Made by a program: the position numbers and the translations under genes. Positions 11,534 to 23,900 of a stretch of DNA of 64,000 nucleotides are shown piece by piece. The notes under the pieces are model-generated. The model ran no database searches and was not told the origin of the DNA. It saw only the letters and a program-made list of their open reading frames with translations. Source of the stretch: Closterium sp. NIES-65. Its lineage: Eukaryota; Streptophyta; Zygnematophyceae; Desmidiales; Closteriaceae. Location: assembly GCA_948144175.1 (NCBI GenBank), contig CANXME010002008.1:558001-622000 (forward strand), read 5' to 3'. Position 1 is the first letter of the stretch, and each line of letters opens with the position of its first letter.

Positions 11534-13577
11534 ATGGCTACCCCCAGTGTCCTTACTTTTGATGCTGAGGGCCGTGCCGTTGACTTTGAGGTCTGGGTCG
11601 ATGACCTCCAGCTGTTTCTTCAGTGCGATAGGGCGGACGGCCTCTCCCTGTTTGACCTCACTTCTGGTGCCTCCCCTGCCCCTACTGCTGATGCTGACGC
11701 CATTGTTCGCTCACAGTGGGCCACGCGCGATGCTGCTGCTCGCCTTGCTGTGCGCCGCCACTTACCGACCACTGAGCGTGCACACTTTAGCCAGTACAAG
11801 AGTGCTAAGACCTTGTACGACGCTGTAGTTGCACGCTACTCTTCCCCTGCCACTGCTGCACTGAGCCGCCTCGTGCTACCGTACCTCTTCCCTGACCTTG
11901 CTTCCTTTCCCACAATCGCTGACCTCATTACGCACCTCCACACTAGTGACACTCGCTACTGCGCTGCGCTTCTTGCTGAGTTCTGCGCCAAGAACCCCCC
12001 CCCCCCATATACATCACCCTCTACTACATAGTCACCCGGCTCCCTGACTCTCTCCGCGTAGTCAGGACCACTTCCTCTCAGTTTGCCCCACCACTCTCAC
12101 CGTTGACCTCCTTGAGAAGGCCCTCCTAGCGATAGAGAAGAGCATAGTCGCTGTAGGAGCCTCTCGTGGTGACCCTCGCACCCCCGTCTTTGAGGGTGTT
12201 CTCCCTCCCCCCTCTTGCCCTCTGTTGCCTCTGCTGCTGCAGCCAACTTCGTTGGTTTTGAGTCGGTCGGCGCTGCGTCTGCCCCGAGCGGGAGACGCCG
12301 CACCGGCAAGGGCAAGGGGGGCAAGGGCGCTGGAGGGGCAGGAGGGGGCGGTGGAGGTGGTGGTGGAGGCAGTGGAGGGAGTGGGGGTGGTGGTGAGAGT
12401 GGTGCCGGGGGTGGTGGCGGCGGCGGCAGCAGTGGAGGCGGCGGAGGCGGTGGAGGTGGCGGAGGGAGCGGAGGCGGCGGAGGTAGTGGAGGAGGCGAAG
12501 GTGGAGGAGGCGGCGGAGGCGGCGGCGGCGGCGGAGGCGGCGGTGGTGGAGCGGGTCGCGACTCTGCGCAGAGGAGTGGCACCGGTGGTGGTCAGCGCCA
12601 GCAGAAGTAACGGAGTGGTGTGACCCTGTCCCCTCAGCAGCTTGGTGAGTGGTACACTGTGCGTCAGCGCGGTGGGGGTTTTGGTCCCTGCGCTTACGTC
12701 CTCCGTACCGGCGACCGCGCTGGTGAGCAGTGCGGATGTCCGCACTCCACGCAGTGCTGCTTTGGTCGCCTGACGGACGCGTGGCGTCGCCAGTTCCCTG
12801 AGGCGTCAAAGATCTCTCGCTGGGGAGATTTGACTAAGGCCGGGGTTGCTATCTTTGATCTTGACTTTGATGCTATTCTTTCTGCTATGTATGCTGTTGA
12901 TACTAGTGTTGAGGGTGCCTGCTACCTGTGTGTACCGCCTGACCCGGGCATTGAGGCCGCTGCTCTAGGTGCTGCTGAGGCTGCTGCTCTAGGTGCTAGT
13001 GCGTCTGCTACCCCAGGTGCTGGTGTGTCTACTCTCATAGGTACTGCGTCGGCTCAGGCCTTCCACACCTTCACCCTGGACTCGGGTGCGTCCCGCTCCT
13101 TCTTTCGAGACCGCACCACTCTTACGCCGCTCAGTCGGCCGGTTGCAGTCTCACTTGCAGACCCCTCTGGGGGTCCTGTCCTTGCTAGCTTCTCCACTGT
13201 CCTACCGTGCCCGGCAGCCCCCTCTGGCACCCTGTCAGGTCTCTACCTCCCCTCGTTCTCTACGAACTTGGTGAGTGGAGCGGACCTACAGGATAGGGGG
13301 GTTGACCAGTTCACTCCTGCGAGTCAGAGAGTGACCCATTGCACGTGTGCTCGGACAGGCCGACACTTGGCCACGTTCACCCGTCAGCCAGGGTCGAGCC
13401 TGTACACCCTTACTTCTGAGTCTCCTCCTACTGCTGAGTCTGCCCAGGTAGCTGCGTCGAGTCAGGTGTTTGCTGCGGCATCCAGGTCCGGTCCTGAGTC
13501 TACTCCCTGCTCGTGTCGTCTGCTGTCCCACTAGACTCTCCTTTGGCACCACCGCCTTCGTCACCCCTCCTTGCCTC
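11534..13577 (+). pseudogene. Copia gag-pol of E4, first part
   Basis: Gag begins with ATG at 11534 (MATPSVLTFDAEGRAVDFEV). A run of 12 C at 11995-12006 shifts the frame, and another shift follows near 12064. The Gly-rich segment (12300-12560) runs into a TAA at 12608-12610. The finger CAYVLRTGD...C-x3-H-x4-C, the protease site TLDSGASRSFF (about 13076-13110) and the pre-integrase region follow in the frame open over 12620-13534, ending in a TAG where relatives have a Gln codon (before TLLWHHRL). Pol is then cut by E5 just after the HHRLRHPSL zinc-binding motif. Confidence 0.87.
13573..13577. repeat. Target-site duplication of E5, left copy (GCCTC)
   Basis: GCCTC precedes the 5' LTR, and CCCTC (28517-28521) follows the 3' LTR. 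Removing E5 and one copy restores CTTGCCTCGTCTCCGAGG, which matches the uninterrupted E3 integrase (8216-8240 in reverse). Confidence 0.85.
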
Positions 13578-13705
13578 TGTCAAACATTATATGCGTTGTT
13601 ATTGTGTAGGCTGTAGTGGGTTAGCCTTCAGGGGGTACACAAAGTTAGGGTTTGCTATTTGTACTTCAACTCTCATAGTGCAATCACTTCTCTCTCATTC
13701 TAACA
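13578..13705 (+). repeat. 5' LTR of E5
   Basis: A 128-bp LTR from TGTCAAACATTATATG to CTCATTCTAACA. It is short for an autonomous copia element. The partner LTR is 28389-28516. Confidence 0.92.
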
Positions 13706-13723
13706 TGGTATTACGAGCCTAGG
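13706..13723 (+). promoter_or_regulatory. Primer-binding site of E5 (TGGTATTACGAGCC)
   Basis: Immediately follows the 5' LTR and reads TGGTATTACGAGCCTAGG. E7 has the same site. It shares TGGTAT with the initiator-Met type but then differs, so the primer tRNA may be another species or the site may have drifted. Confidence 0.75.
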
Positions 13724-14605
13724 CTAGGAACCTAGGACCGTTCCTAAGGGCCCACCGTTTCCGCTCAGAGCGCCCTCGTGCACCGCCCCTTAGAGGCCCC
13801 GTCGGCCCCATCGACCTCGCTTAGAGGCCCTGTCGGCCCCTCGTGCCGTCCCTTAGCGGGCCCCGTCGATCTTACGCGCCGCCCCATAGCGGCCCCGCTG
13901 GCCCCGTCGACCCGTGCGCCAGCCCCTTAGCGGCCTCGCTGGCCCCGTACACCCGTGCGCACGCCCCCCTTAGCGGCCCCGCTGGCCCCGTCGACCCGTG
14001 CGCCCGCCCCTTAGCGGCCCCGCTGGCCCCGTACACCCGTGCGCCCGCCCCCTTAGCGGCCCCGCTGGCCCCGTCGACCCCGTGCGCCCGCCCCTTAGCG
14101 GCCCCAGCTGTCCCCGTCGACCACGTGCGCCCGCCCCTTAGCGGCCCCGCTGGCCCCGTCGACCCCGTGCGCCCGCCCCTTAGCGGCCCCAGCTGGCCCC
14201 GTCGACCCCGTGCGCCCGCCCCTTAGCGGCCCCGCTGGCCCCGTCGACCCGTGCGCCCGCCCCTTAGTGGCCCCACTGACCCTGTCGACCCCAAACGCCG
14301 CCCCTTAGTGGCCCCCAGCTGGCCCCGTCGACCCGTGCGCCCGCCCCTTAGCACCCCGTCGCGACGCCATCGGCCCCGCTAGAACGAGCAGCCCAGCCCG
14401 AACCGAGCCGCTCGACCCAAACCAAGCCGCCCGAGCCGAGCCGCCCAGCCCGAACCGAGCCGCGCCACCTAAACCGAGCCGAGCCGCCCTACCTGAACCG
14501 AGCCGCGCTGCCCGGCCTGGGCCAAGCCGCCCTACCTGACTCGCTGCCTATTGTTTTTAGGGTGCTACTACTGCTACTACTCCTACTACTGCTACTACTG
14601 CTGCA
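13724..14605 (+). repeat. GC-rich minisatellite leader of E5
   Basis: From about 13790 to 14360 a unit of roughly 40 bp is repeated at least ten times. Its core is CCCCTTAGCGGCCCCGCTGG, followed by CCCGTCGACCCGTGCGCCCG. Nearer gag (14390-14540) comes a second, shorter repeat around GAGCCGCCC. Just before the ATG is a CTACTA/CTGCTA triplet tract (14566-14604). No gene is evident. Confidence 0.85.
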
Positions 14606-17600
14606 ATGGCTAGCCCTCCTGTGCTAGCTTTCGATGCTGAGGGCCGCCCAGTGAAGTTCGATACCTGGCTAGATGACCTACACCTCTTCCTACAGCTCAC
14701 TGCCAAGGAGGACATCTCATTGTACGATCATGCCCTAGGCCATGCAACTGCTCCTACAACTACTGCTGACAGCACTGCCCGCTCACAGTGGCAGACTCGT
14801 GACGCCCACGCTCGCTTCGCTATTCGCAACTCCCTGCCGATAGACAAGCGCGAGCACTTTGGACAACACAAGACTGCACAGGCACTGTACACTGCTGTCG
14901 TTGCCCGCTACTCCTCACCTGCCTCTGCTGCACTAGGCCGTCTCTCACTCCCCTACTTGTTTCCCGACCTGGCCTCGTTCCACACAGTCGCTGACCTCAT
15001 CACGCACCTCCGTACTAGTGAGGCCCGCTTTCGTGCCGCCATGCCCGACGAGTTTCTTGCCACCAACCCCCCCCCCGCTCTGGCTCACTCTCTACCACCT
15101 AGTCACCCGCCTCCCTAACACTCTGCGTGCTGTCAGGGACCACTTCCTAGCTCGCTGCCCCACTAAGCTCACCATTGCCCTCCTCGAGAAGGAACTACTT
15201 GCAGCTGAGGCTAGCATAGTCGCTGTAGGTGCCTCTCGTGGCGACCCCCGCACCCCTTTCTTCGAGGGGTGTTCCCCTTCCCCTCTTCTTCCCTCTGTCG
15301 CCTCTCCTTCTGCTGTCGACCTCCTTGGTGCTGAGAAGGTCGGGGCTGCGTCTGCTTCGAGCGGGCGCCGCAGCGGCAAGGGCAAAGGGGGCAAGGGCGG
15401 CAGAGGTGACGGCGGGGGAGGCGGTGGTGGGGGTGGTGGTGGCGGTGGGGGTGGTGGCGGGGCTGGGGGAGCTAGTGGCAGCGGTTGGGGTGGTGGTGGC
15501 AACGGCGGGGGCGGTGGCAGGGGCGGGGGCGGTGGTGGGGGCGGCGGTGGACGTGGCGGCGGCAGGGGAGGAGGTGGTCGAGGCAGTGGTGGCGGCGGTG
15601 GTGGTCGTGGAGGCACTGGCGGTGGCCAGAGCCTACATCACTCTCCGTCGCCCCAGGAACTCCGTGAGTGGTACACCCGGCAGGGGGGGTGTGGTGGCCT
15701 TAGCTGCACGTACGTCATCCGCACTGGTGACCGCACTGGTCAGACGTGTGGGAGGGCGCACCCCACGCAGCGCTGCTTCTCACGCCTTGACGATGCTTGG
15801 CGTACTCAGTTCCCTGACGCCACTGAGCTGCCCCGCCGGGCTAATCTGATGAAACAAAACATTGATATCTTTGCTCTAGACTTTGATGCTATTCTCTCTG
15901 CCATGTATGTGATGTCTATTAGTGGAGAGGGTGCCCAGTACCTGAGTGTTCCGCCCGACCCGGGCATTCGACCTGGTGAGGCTACCGCTCTAGGTGCTAG
16001 AGTGTCTGCTACCCCAGGTGCTGGTGAGGCTGCTGCTCTAGGTGCTGGTGCGTCTGCGTCCCCTGTTACTGAGTCGACTGAGGCACTGCACACCTTTACA
16101 CTAGACTCAGGTGCCTCCCACTGATTCTTTCGTGACCGCACGGCTCTTGAGCAGCTTGCTCGGCCCGTTGCAGTCTCTCTCGCTTACCCCTCTGGGGGTC
16201 CAGTCCTTGCGACCTCCTCCACTGTCCTCCCCTGTCCGGCCATCTCGTCGGGCACACTGTCCGGTCTCTACCTCCCCTCGTTCTCTACGAACTTGGTGGC
16301 GGGGAGTGCGCTCCAGGACAGGGGTGTCCATCAGTTCACCCCTGCCTACGAGCGCGTGACACACTGCACGTGTGCTCGGACGGGCCGTCACCTGGCGACC
16401 TTCACACGGCAGCCGGGGTCGGACCTGTACACACTGACTTCTGAGTCCCCTCAGGTATCTGCGTCTACGTCTGCGTCAGGTCAGCTGCCTGCCCCCTGCT
16501 CGTGCCGCTCTCTGTCGCACGAGACGGTCCTCTGGCACCACCGCCTTGGTCACCCGTCCGTGCAGCGCCTTCGGGCAATGCACAAACGGTACCTTGTCTC
16601 TGGTCTTCCCAGGGTTCTCCCTCCCCTCCCACCCTCTCCTGCTCCTCCCTGTCTTCCCTGTGTCGAGGGGCGGCAGCGCGCCGCTCCTCACTCCTCCTCG
16701 TTTCCCCCGACGACTGCTCCCTTACAGACGCTCCACATGGACGTGTGGGGCCCCGCCCGCGTCCGTGGTCAGGGTCAGGAGAGGTACTTCCTGATAGTTG
16801 TTGACGACTACTCGCGTTACACCACGGTCTTCCCCTTGTGCACCAAGGGTGAGGTCCTTGATGTTTTGATCCCCTGGATCCGCGCTTCTCGTCTCCAGCT
16901 CAGCGAGCGTTTCCACTCGGACTTTCCTGTCCTGCGCTTGCACTCTGACAGAGGTGGTGAGTTCTCCTCCGACCTCTTGGCAGCCTACTGTGCGGAGCAC
17001 GGCATTGAGCAGTCGTTCACGCTTCCGGCCTCTCCACAGCAGAATGGGGTTGCTGAGTGCCGCATTGGCTTGGTCATGGAGGTCGCTCGTACCTCCTTGA
17101 TCCATGCGGCTGCCCCCCACTTTCTGTGGCCGTTTGCAGTCCGATACGTTGCGCATCAGCTCAGCCTCTGGCCCCGTGTCTCCTTGCCGGAGACTTCCCC
17201 GACACTGCGTTGGATGGGAGAGGTTGGCGATGCGTCGCGTTTTCGGGTCTGGGGATCTTGGGCTTTTGTCTGCAATACGTCAGCGGACAAGCTCTCCTCC
17301 CGTGCTGTTCCGTGTGTCTTCCTCGGCTTTGTCCCGGACGCGTCTGGTTGGCAGTTTTACCACGCCGCCTCGCGCCGTGTCCTCGCCTCTCAGGACGTCA
17401 CCTTTGACAAGTCGGTACCCTTCTACCGCCTCTTCCCTTACCGCACTGCCCCACTCCCTCCCCTGCCTCTCTTCCTCGCGCCAGGTGCTGCTGTAGTAGA
17501 CCCCCTCCCCCCTCAGGGTGCCGCTCCCTCAGGTGTGTCCCAGGTAGACCCGTTTGAGCCTGTCGAGGTAGCGGTCGACTCTCGTCCTGCTCGGGGTGCT

Positions 17601-20552
17601 GAGTCTGGGGGTACTGAGCCTGGGGGTGCTGAGCCTGGGGGTGCAGAGTCTGGGGGTCCTGACCCTGGGGGTACTGAGCCTGGGGGTGTTGAGCCTGGGA
17701 GTGCGGAGCCTGCTTGTGCTGAGTCTGGGGGTGCTGAGTCTGGGGGTGCTGACCTTGGGAGTACTACGCCTGGAGGAGCTCTCTCCTCACAGCAGCTGCG
17801 TGAGTGGTACTTACAGTACTGCAGCCTCAGGAGCGGTGCTTCTGGAGCTAGGGGTACTACTAGAGCTGGTGCTCGTGCTTCCTCACCTAGGCGGGAGCTG
17901 CCCTCTCCCCAGCGTCTTCGTGAGTGGTACGCACGTCGTTGCAGTCTCACAAGTAACGTTCCTAGTGGCGTTGGAGTTGCTGCTGGTGCTGCGGACCCGG
18001 GCGTTGGAGCTGCTACTGGTGCTGTGGACCCGGATGTTGGAGCTGCTGCTGGCGCTGCAGACCCGAGCGTTGGAGTTGCTGCTGGTGCTGCGGACCCGGA
18101 CGTTGGAGCTGGTGCTGGTGCTGCAGACCCGGGCGTTGGAGCTGCTGCTGGTGCTGCGGACCCGGGTGTTGGAGCTGCTGCTAGTGCTGCAGACCCGGGC
18201 GTTGGAGGTGCTGGGGGTGCTGCTGGAGCTGCTGGAGGTTCTGGTGCTGTCTCTGCTGCTGCAGGGGGCACCTCACGGCCGCGACCGTACTTTGTTCCCC
18301 CTCAGCAGGTTCTTGGTCAGACACCTTCGCCTTGTCCCCCTCCCTCTGTAGAGTGTCCACCGCCGGTCCAGTCGCAGTCACAGCTACCGCCTGCCTCGCC
18401 ACTTCCTAGTCCTTCTCCTTACACTGGTCCTACAGGTGGCCTCACAGATCATCGTCAGCCTGAGTCTCGCCCTGTGTCGCCTGTGTCCCGTCCTGAGTCG
18501 CCTGTTTGTACTACTTCCACCAGTCGCCGTCCTCAGCGTGAGCGTCCGCCACCAGTCCCTGGCACACACCGGATGTCACTGCGTCCCTCCACTGCTCCAC
18601 AGCGTGTCCTTCTGCCGTATCCTCCTGAGTCCTCTCTTCCTGCTCTTGCTGACCCTGTGTCTGACTCTCTTCGTGCTGCCAGTCCTACTGTTACGCGTCT
18701 CCTTGCCACTGCTGTCACTGACCCTTCGTTTGAGTCTGCTGCTGCGTCTGCTCTAGTTGCTGAGCTTGTCGACTTTGCTGCTCGCTGTCGTCTAGACTAT
18801 GCTGCCAGTCTTGTCGCTGAGTCTGAGTCTGTCTGTCCTCCGTCTGTCGGGGGTGAGTGTGCTCTTAGCACGGACGTCCTTGAGGACAGTCACGAGGACC
18901 TTGAGTGTCTTGCAGTCGCCGCGCCCCATCTCGTGTCCATGTTAGTTGCCCCTGAGGGAGACCCGGATGCACCAGACATCCCGACTCCTCGATCGTACGC
19001 TGAGGCGATCGAGGGTCCCTACTCCTCTCAGTGGCAATCAGCCATGGACACAGAGATGGCTTCCTTGAAGTCCACAGGCACCTACGTCGACGAGGTTCCC
19101 CCACCTGGGGCGAACATCGTCAGTGGCATGTGGATTTTCAGGGTGAAGCGGCCGCCGGGCTCTCCGCCTGTCTTCAAGGCGCGCTACGTTGCTCGAGGCT
19201 TCAGTCAGCGAGAGGGAGTTGACTTCTTCCAGACCTTCTCCCCGACCCTAAAGATGACCACTCTTCGGGTTCTGCTGTACGTCGCTGCTCAGCGTGACTA
19301 CGAGCTTCACTCTCTTGACTTCAGCACAACTTTCTTGCAGGGCAGTCTGCACGAGGAGATCTGGCTACGCCGCCCTCCTGGCTTCACTGGGTCGTTCCCT
19401 CCTGGTACCCAGTGGAGCCTCCGCCGGCTGGTCTACGGTCTCCGCCAGGCGCCACGTGAGTGGCACGACACACTGAGGACTACTCTTGCGGCACTTGGGT
19501 TCTCTCCTTCTACTGCTGACCCGTCGCTGTTTCTACGCACTGACACTTCGCTGCCGCCATTCTACATCCTCGTGTACGTCGACGACTTGGTCTTTGCCAC
19601 AGCTGACACTGAGTCTCTCGCCCACGTGAAGTCGGAGCTGCAGAAGAGACACACGTGCACAGACCTGGGTGAACTGCGCAGCTACCTTGGCTTGCAGATC
19701 ACCCGGGACAGAGCACGCCGCACCATTACCCTGACTCAGTCACACATGGTGCAGCAGGTCCTTCAGTGCTTTGGCTTCACCTGGTCCTCAGCACAGGCCA
19801 CTCCTCTGGCTATAGGTCACCCGCTCTCAGCTCTGCCTTCGGATGAGTCCGTAGAGTCGAGTGGTCCTTACCCAGAGTTAGTTGGTTGCCTCATGTACTT
19901 GATGACTTGCACTCGTCCTGACCTAGCATACCCTCTTAGCCTTCTGGCTCGCTACATGGCTCCTGGTCGTCACGCAAAGGTGCACTGGGATGCTGCAAAG
20001 AGGGTATTGCGCTACTTGTGCAGTACATCAGACATGGGGCTCGTGCTTGGAGGAGGGAGCTCAGTTGTTCTCACTGGGCACTCAGACGCTTCTTGGGCTG
20101 ACGACCAGGCTACTCAGCGGTCGTCACAGGGTTACACCTTCAGCCTTGGCTCTGGTTCAGTTTCGTGGCGCTCTACTCGTTCTTCTTTGGTTCTCAGCTC
20201 CAGTTGTGAGGCTAAGATCTACGCCACAGCCATGGCTGCACAGGAGTTACGCTGGCTCACCTACCTGCTGACTGACCTTGGAGAGCGGCCTAGTTCTCCT
20301 CCAGTGCTGTACGTCGACAACAAGGCTGCCATTGCCTTGTGTTAAGAGCACAGACTGGAGCACGGAATGAAGCACATCGCTCTCCGTTACTTCCTTGCTC
20401 GTGAGCTTCAGCAGCGTGGTCAGCTTCGTCTGCGCTACGTGGCCTCTCAGGCCAACACCGCTGATGTTTTCACCAAGGCATTTCAGCCTGGTGATCATCA
20501 GCGCTTCTGTACTTTGTTGGGACTAGTGCCCACTTTGTCTCACTTGTTGTAG
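14606..20552 (+). pseudogene. Copia gag-pol of E5, three lesions
   Basis: ATG at 14606 (MASPPVLAFDAEGRPVKFDT). A 9-C run at 15067-15075 (Asn-Pro-Pro codons) shifts the frame. Downstream, one frame holds everything: Gly-rich segment 15360-15625, finger C-x13-C-x3-H-x4-C (about 15703-15775), protease LDSGAS (near 16110) with TGC changed to TGA at 16122-16124, integrase (HHRLGH, CLPCVEGR, LHMDVWGP, LHSDRGGEF, QQNGVAE with D-35-E spacing), linker with EPGGA repeats, two LREWY modules and the DPGVGAAAGAA repeat, RT with YVDD near 19577-19588, and RNase H ended early by TAA at 20343-20345. The natural terminator is at 20550-20552. Confidence 0.92.
17990..18210 (+). repeat. 33-bp tandem repeat coding for DPGVGAAAGAA in the E5 linker
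   Basis: Six to seven in-frame units of 33 bp (11 residues, consensus D-P-G-V-G-A-A-A-G-A-A with substitutions) lie between the second LREWY module and the RT-proximal Pro/Ser-rich region. The same repeat is longer in E2 (about 3520-3960) and longest in E6. Confidence 0.85.
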
Positions 20553-20581
20553 GCTTTGCCTGTACTGTGATCTCTATATAT

Positions 20582-20586
20582 ACTCC
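20582..20586. repeat. Target-site duplication of E6, left copy (ACTCC)
   Basis: ACTCC here and at 28203-28207 flank E6. In the duplicated copy the left site is 824-828. Confidence 0.93.
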
Positions 20587-20714
20587 TGTTGAACAAGAAT
20601 GAATGAACTAAGAGTGAAATGAGTACAAGTATGAAAACCTAGGAATGTGTACCCCCTATGGGCTAACCCACTGTAGCCTAAACAACTACAACAACATATA
20701 TAATGTTTTTCACA
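20587..20714 (-). repeat. 3' LTR of E6
   Basis: A 128-bp LTR. It differs from the 5' LTR (126 bp) by A/G in CCCTATRGGC, A/T in ACATATAWAATG, and a small change before the terminal CA (TTTTTCACA against TTTGACA). Confidence 0.92.
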
Positions 20715-20924
20715 CCCCCATAGGCGAAGTGGGGGAGAACTAGGGGTCACAAGACCAGTCAAGTAAAGCAAAACAAAGCAAGCTCAGGGTGGATCACAAC
20801 GTCACCACACAATCCAAGCACAAGTGCAAGGCCACAAGGCTAGTTCACATGCAGGAGTACAGATATATATATAAGACTAAACAAGCAAGAGCAGTGATGT
20901 ATATATGTAACAGTACAAAGAGGG

Positions 20925-23900
20925 TCAAGAGGAGAGCAAGTGAGGCAAGACAGACACAAGACCCAGCTGGGTACAGCAGCGCTGATGATCACAAGGCGGA
21001 AGGGCCTTGGTGAAGACATCAGCAGTGTTGGCCTCAGAGGCCACATACGCAAGTCGCAACTGACCACGCTGCTGTAGCTCACGAGCAAGGAAGTAGCGGA
21101 GAGCAATGTGCTTTGTTCTGTGCTCCAGTCTCTGCTCCCGACACAAGGCCAGCATGGCCTTGTTGTCGACGTACAGGACTGGAGGAGAACGAGGCGGCTC
21201 TCCAAGGTCGGTCAGCAGGTAGGTGAGTCAGCGAAGCTCCTGAGCAGCCATGGCCCCTGCGTAGATCTCAGCCTCACAACTGGAGCCAAGAACAGAAGAC
21301 GAGCGAGTAGCCCGCCACGAAACAGAGCCGGAACCAAGGCCGAAGGTGTAACCCTGTGACGACCGCTGCGTAGCCTGGTCATCAGCCCAAGAAGCGTCTG
21401 CGTGTCCAGTGAGTACCACTGGACTCCGCCCTCCAAGCACTAGCCCCATGCCCGACGTACTGCACAAGTAGCGCAACACCCTCTTCGCTGCAGCCATGTG
21501 CTCTGGTTGGTGTCTCCCAGGAGCAACATAGCGTGCAAGAATGCTAAGAGGGTATGCAAGGTCAGGTCGTGTGCAGGTCATCAGGTACATGAGACAGCCA
21601 ACAAGCTCTGGGTACGGGCCACTCGACTCTACGGACTCATCCGAAGGCAGAGCTGAGAGCGAGTGGCGAGTAGACAGAGGAGTGGCCTGAGGCGAGGAGT
21701 ACGTGAAGCCGAAGCGCTGAAGGACCTGCTGCACCATGTGTGACTGAGTCAGGGTAATGGTGCGGCGTGCTCTGTCCCGGGTGATCTGCAAGCCAAGGTA
21801 GCTGCGCAGTTCACCCAGGTCAGTGCACGTGTGTCTCTTCTACAGCTCGGACTTCACGTAGGCGAGTCCAGTAGTGTCAGCTGTGGCAAAGACCAAGTCG
21901 TCGACGTACACGAGGATGTAGAACGGCGGCAGAGAAGTGTCGGTGCGCAGAAACAGCGACGAGTCGGCAGTAGACGGAGCGAACCCAAGAGCCGCAAGCG
22001 TAGTCCTCAGTGTGTCGTGCCACTCACGTGGCGCCTGGCGGAGACCGTAGACTGGACGCCGGAGACTCCACTGGGTACCTGGAGGGAAAGACCCAGTGAA
22101 GCCAGGTGGGCGGCGCAGCCAGATCTCCTCGTGCAGGCTGCCCTGCAGGAAAGGTGTGCTGAAGTCGAGAGAGTGCAACTCGTAGTCCCGGTGAGCAGCA
22201 ACGTGCAGCAGTACCCGAAGAGTGGTCATCTTCGGGGTGGGGGAGAAGGTCTGAAAGTAGTCAACTCCCCGTCGCTGACTGAAGCCACGAGCCACGTAAC
22301 GCGCCTTGAAGACAGGCGGAGAACCCGGCGGCCGCTTCACCCTGAAGATCCACATGCCACTGACGATGTTCGCCCCAGGAGGGGGGACAGCGTCAACGTA
22401 GGTGCCTGTGGACTTCCAAGAAGCCATCTCTGCATCCATAGCTGCCTGCCACTGAGAGGAGTAGGGACCCTCTATCGCCTCCGCGTAAGAGCGCGGAGTC
22501 GGGATGTCAAGTGCATCCGGGTCTCCCTCAGGGGTAAGCAGTACGGACACGAGATGAGGTGAAGCAGCTGCCAGACACTGGAACTCCTCCTGCCTGTCCT
22601 CAAGGACGTCCGTGCCAAGGGCACACTCACCCCCGACGGACGGAGGACAGACAGACTCAGACTCAGCGACAAGACTAGCAGCGTAGTCTAGGCGTCAGCG
22701 AGCAGCAAAGTCGACGAGCTCAGTGACGAGAGCAGACGCAGCAGTAGACTCGAAAGAAGGGTCAGTGACAACAGTAGCAAGGAGACGCGTGACAGTAGGA
22801 CTGGTAGCACGAAGAGAGTCCGACTCCGGGTCGGCGAGAGCAGGAAGAGAGGACGCAGGAGGAGAAGGCAAAGGGGCACGCAGAGGAGCAGTAGACGGAC
22901 GTAGAGACATCCGGTGCGTGCCAGGGGCAGGAGGAGGACGCTGGCGCGAACTACAAGCACTAGCGCTAGCAGGACGGCCAGGCGACGCAGGACGAGACGC
23001 AGACTCACGACGCTTAGTAAGACCGCCAGTAGGACCAGTGTAAGGAGAAGGAGCAGGTAGTGGGGAGGCCGGCTGCAACTGTAACTGTGACGGGACAGGC
23101 TGTGAACACGCTAAGGGAGGAGGACCAGGAGGAGGCGAGAGACCAAGAACCTGCTGAAGGAGCGGAACGAAGTACGGCTGAGGGCGCGCGGCGACTCCAG
23201 ACTCAGCAGGGCCAGCACCTGTACCCCCAGCGGCAGTACCAGAACCAGCAGCAGCTCCAACGCCCAGGTCCTCAGTACTAGCCTCAGCACCAACGCCCGA
23301 GTCCTCAGCACCAGCAGTGGCTCCAACACCAGGGTCCACAGCACCTGCCGCAGCTCCAACGCCCGGGTCCTCAGCACCAGCAGGGACTCCGACACCAGGG
23401 TCCACAGCACCAGTCGCAGCTCCAACGCCAGGGTCCGCAGCACCAGCCGCAGCCCCAACGCCCGGGTCCTCAGCACCAGCAGCACCTCCAACTCTCGGGT
23501 CCGCAACACCAGCAGCAACTCCAACGCCAGGGTCCGCAGCACCAGCAGCAGCTCCAACGCCCGGGTCCGTAGCACCAGCAGCACCTCCAACGCCCGGGTC
23601 CTCAGCACCAGCAGCACCTCCAACCCTCGGGTCCGCAGCACCAGCAGCAGCTCCAACGCCAGGGTCCGCAGCACCAGCCGCAGCCCCAACGCCCGGGTCC
23701 TCAGCACCAGCAGCACCTCCAACTCTCGGGTCCGCAACACCAGCAGCAACTCCAACGCCAGGGTCCGCAGCACCAGCAGCAGCTCCAACGCCCGGGTCCG
23801 TAGCACCAGCAGCACCTCCAACGCCCGGGTCCTCAGCACCAGCAGCACCTCCAACCCTCGGGTCCGCAGCACCAGCAGCAGCTCCAACGCCAGGGTCCGC

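Larger units (their letters stand above)
11266..13577 (+). mobile_element. E4, piece 1: leader, gag, protease and pre-integrase of a family-B copia element
   Basis: This is the oldest element of the nest. Its 5' LTR and primer-binding site are missing. The sequence starts in a leader repeat built on GCCGCCGAGCCGCCC (11266-11450). Gag follows at 11534. Pol is interrupted at 13577 (target GCCTC at 13573-13577) by E5. Pol resumes at 28517 and again at 35985. Confidence 0.88.

Noticed and set aside
13790..14360. CRISPR-like regular repeats
   Set aside because: Contiguous GC minisatellite without unique spacers, in a eukaryotic retrotransposon leader.
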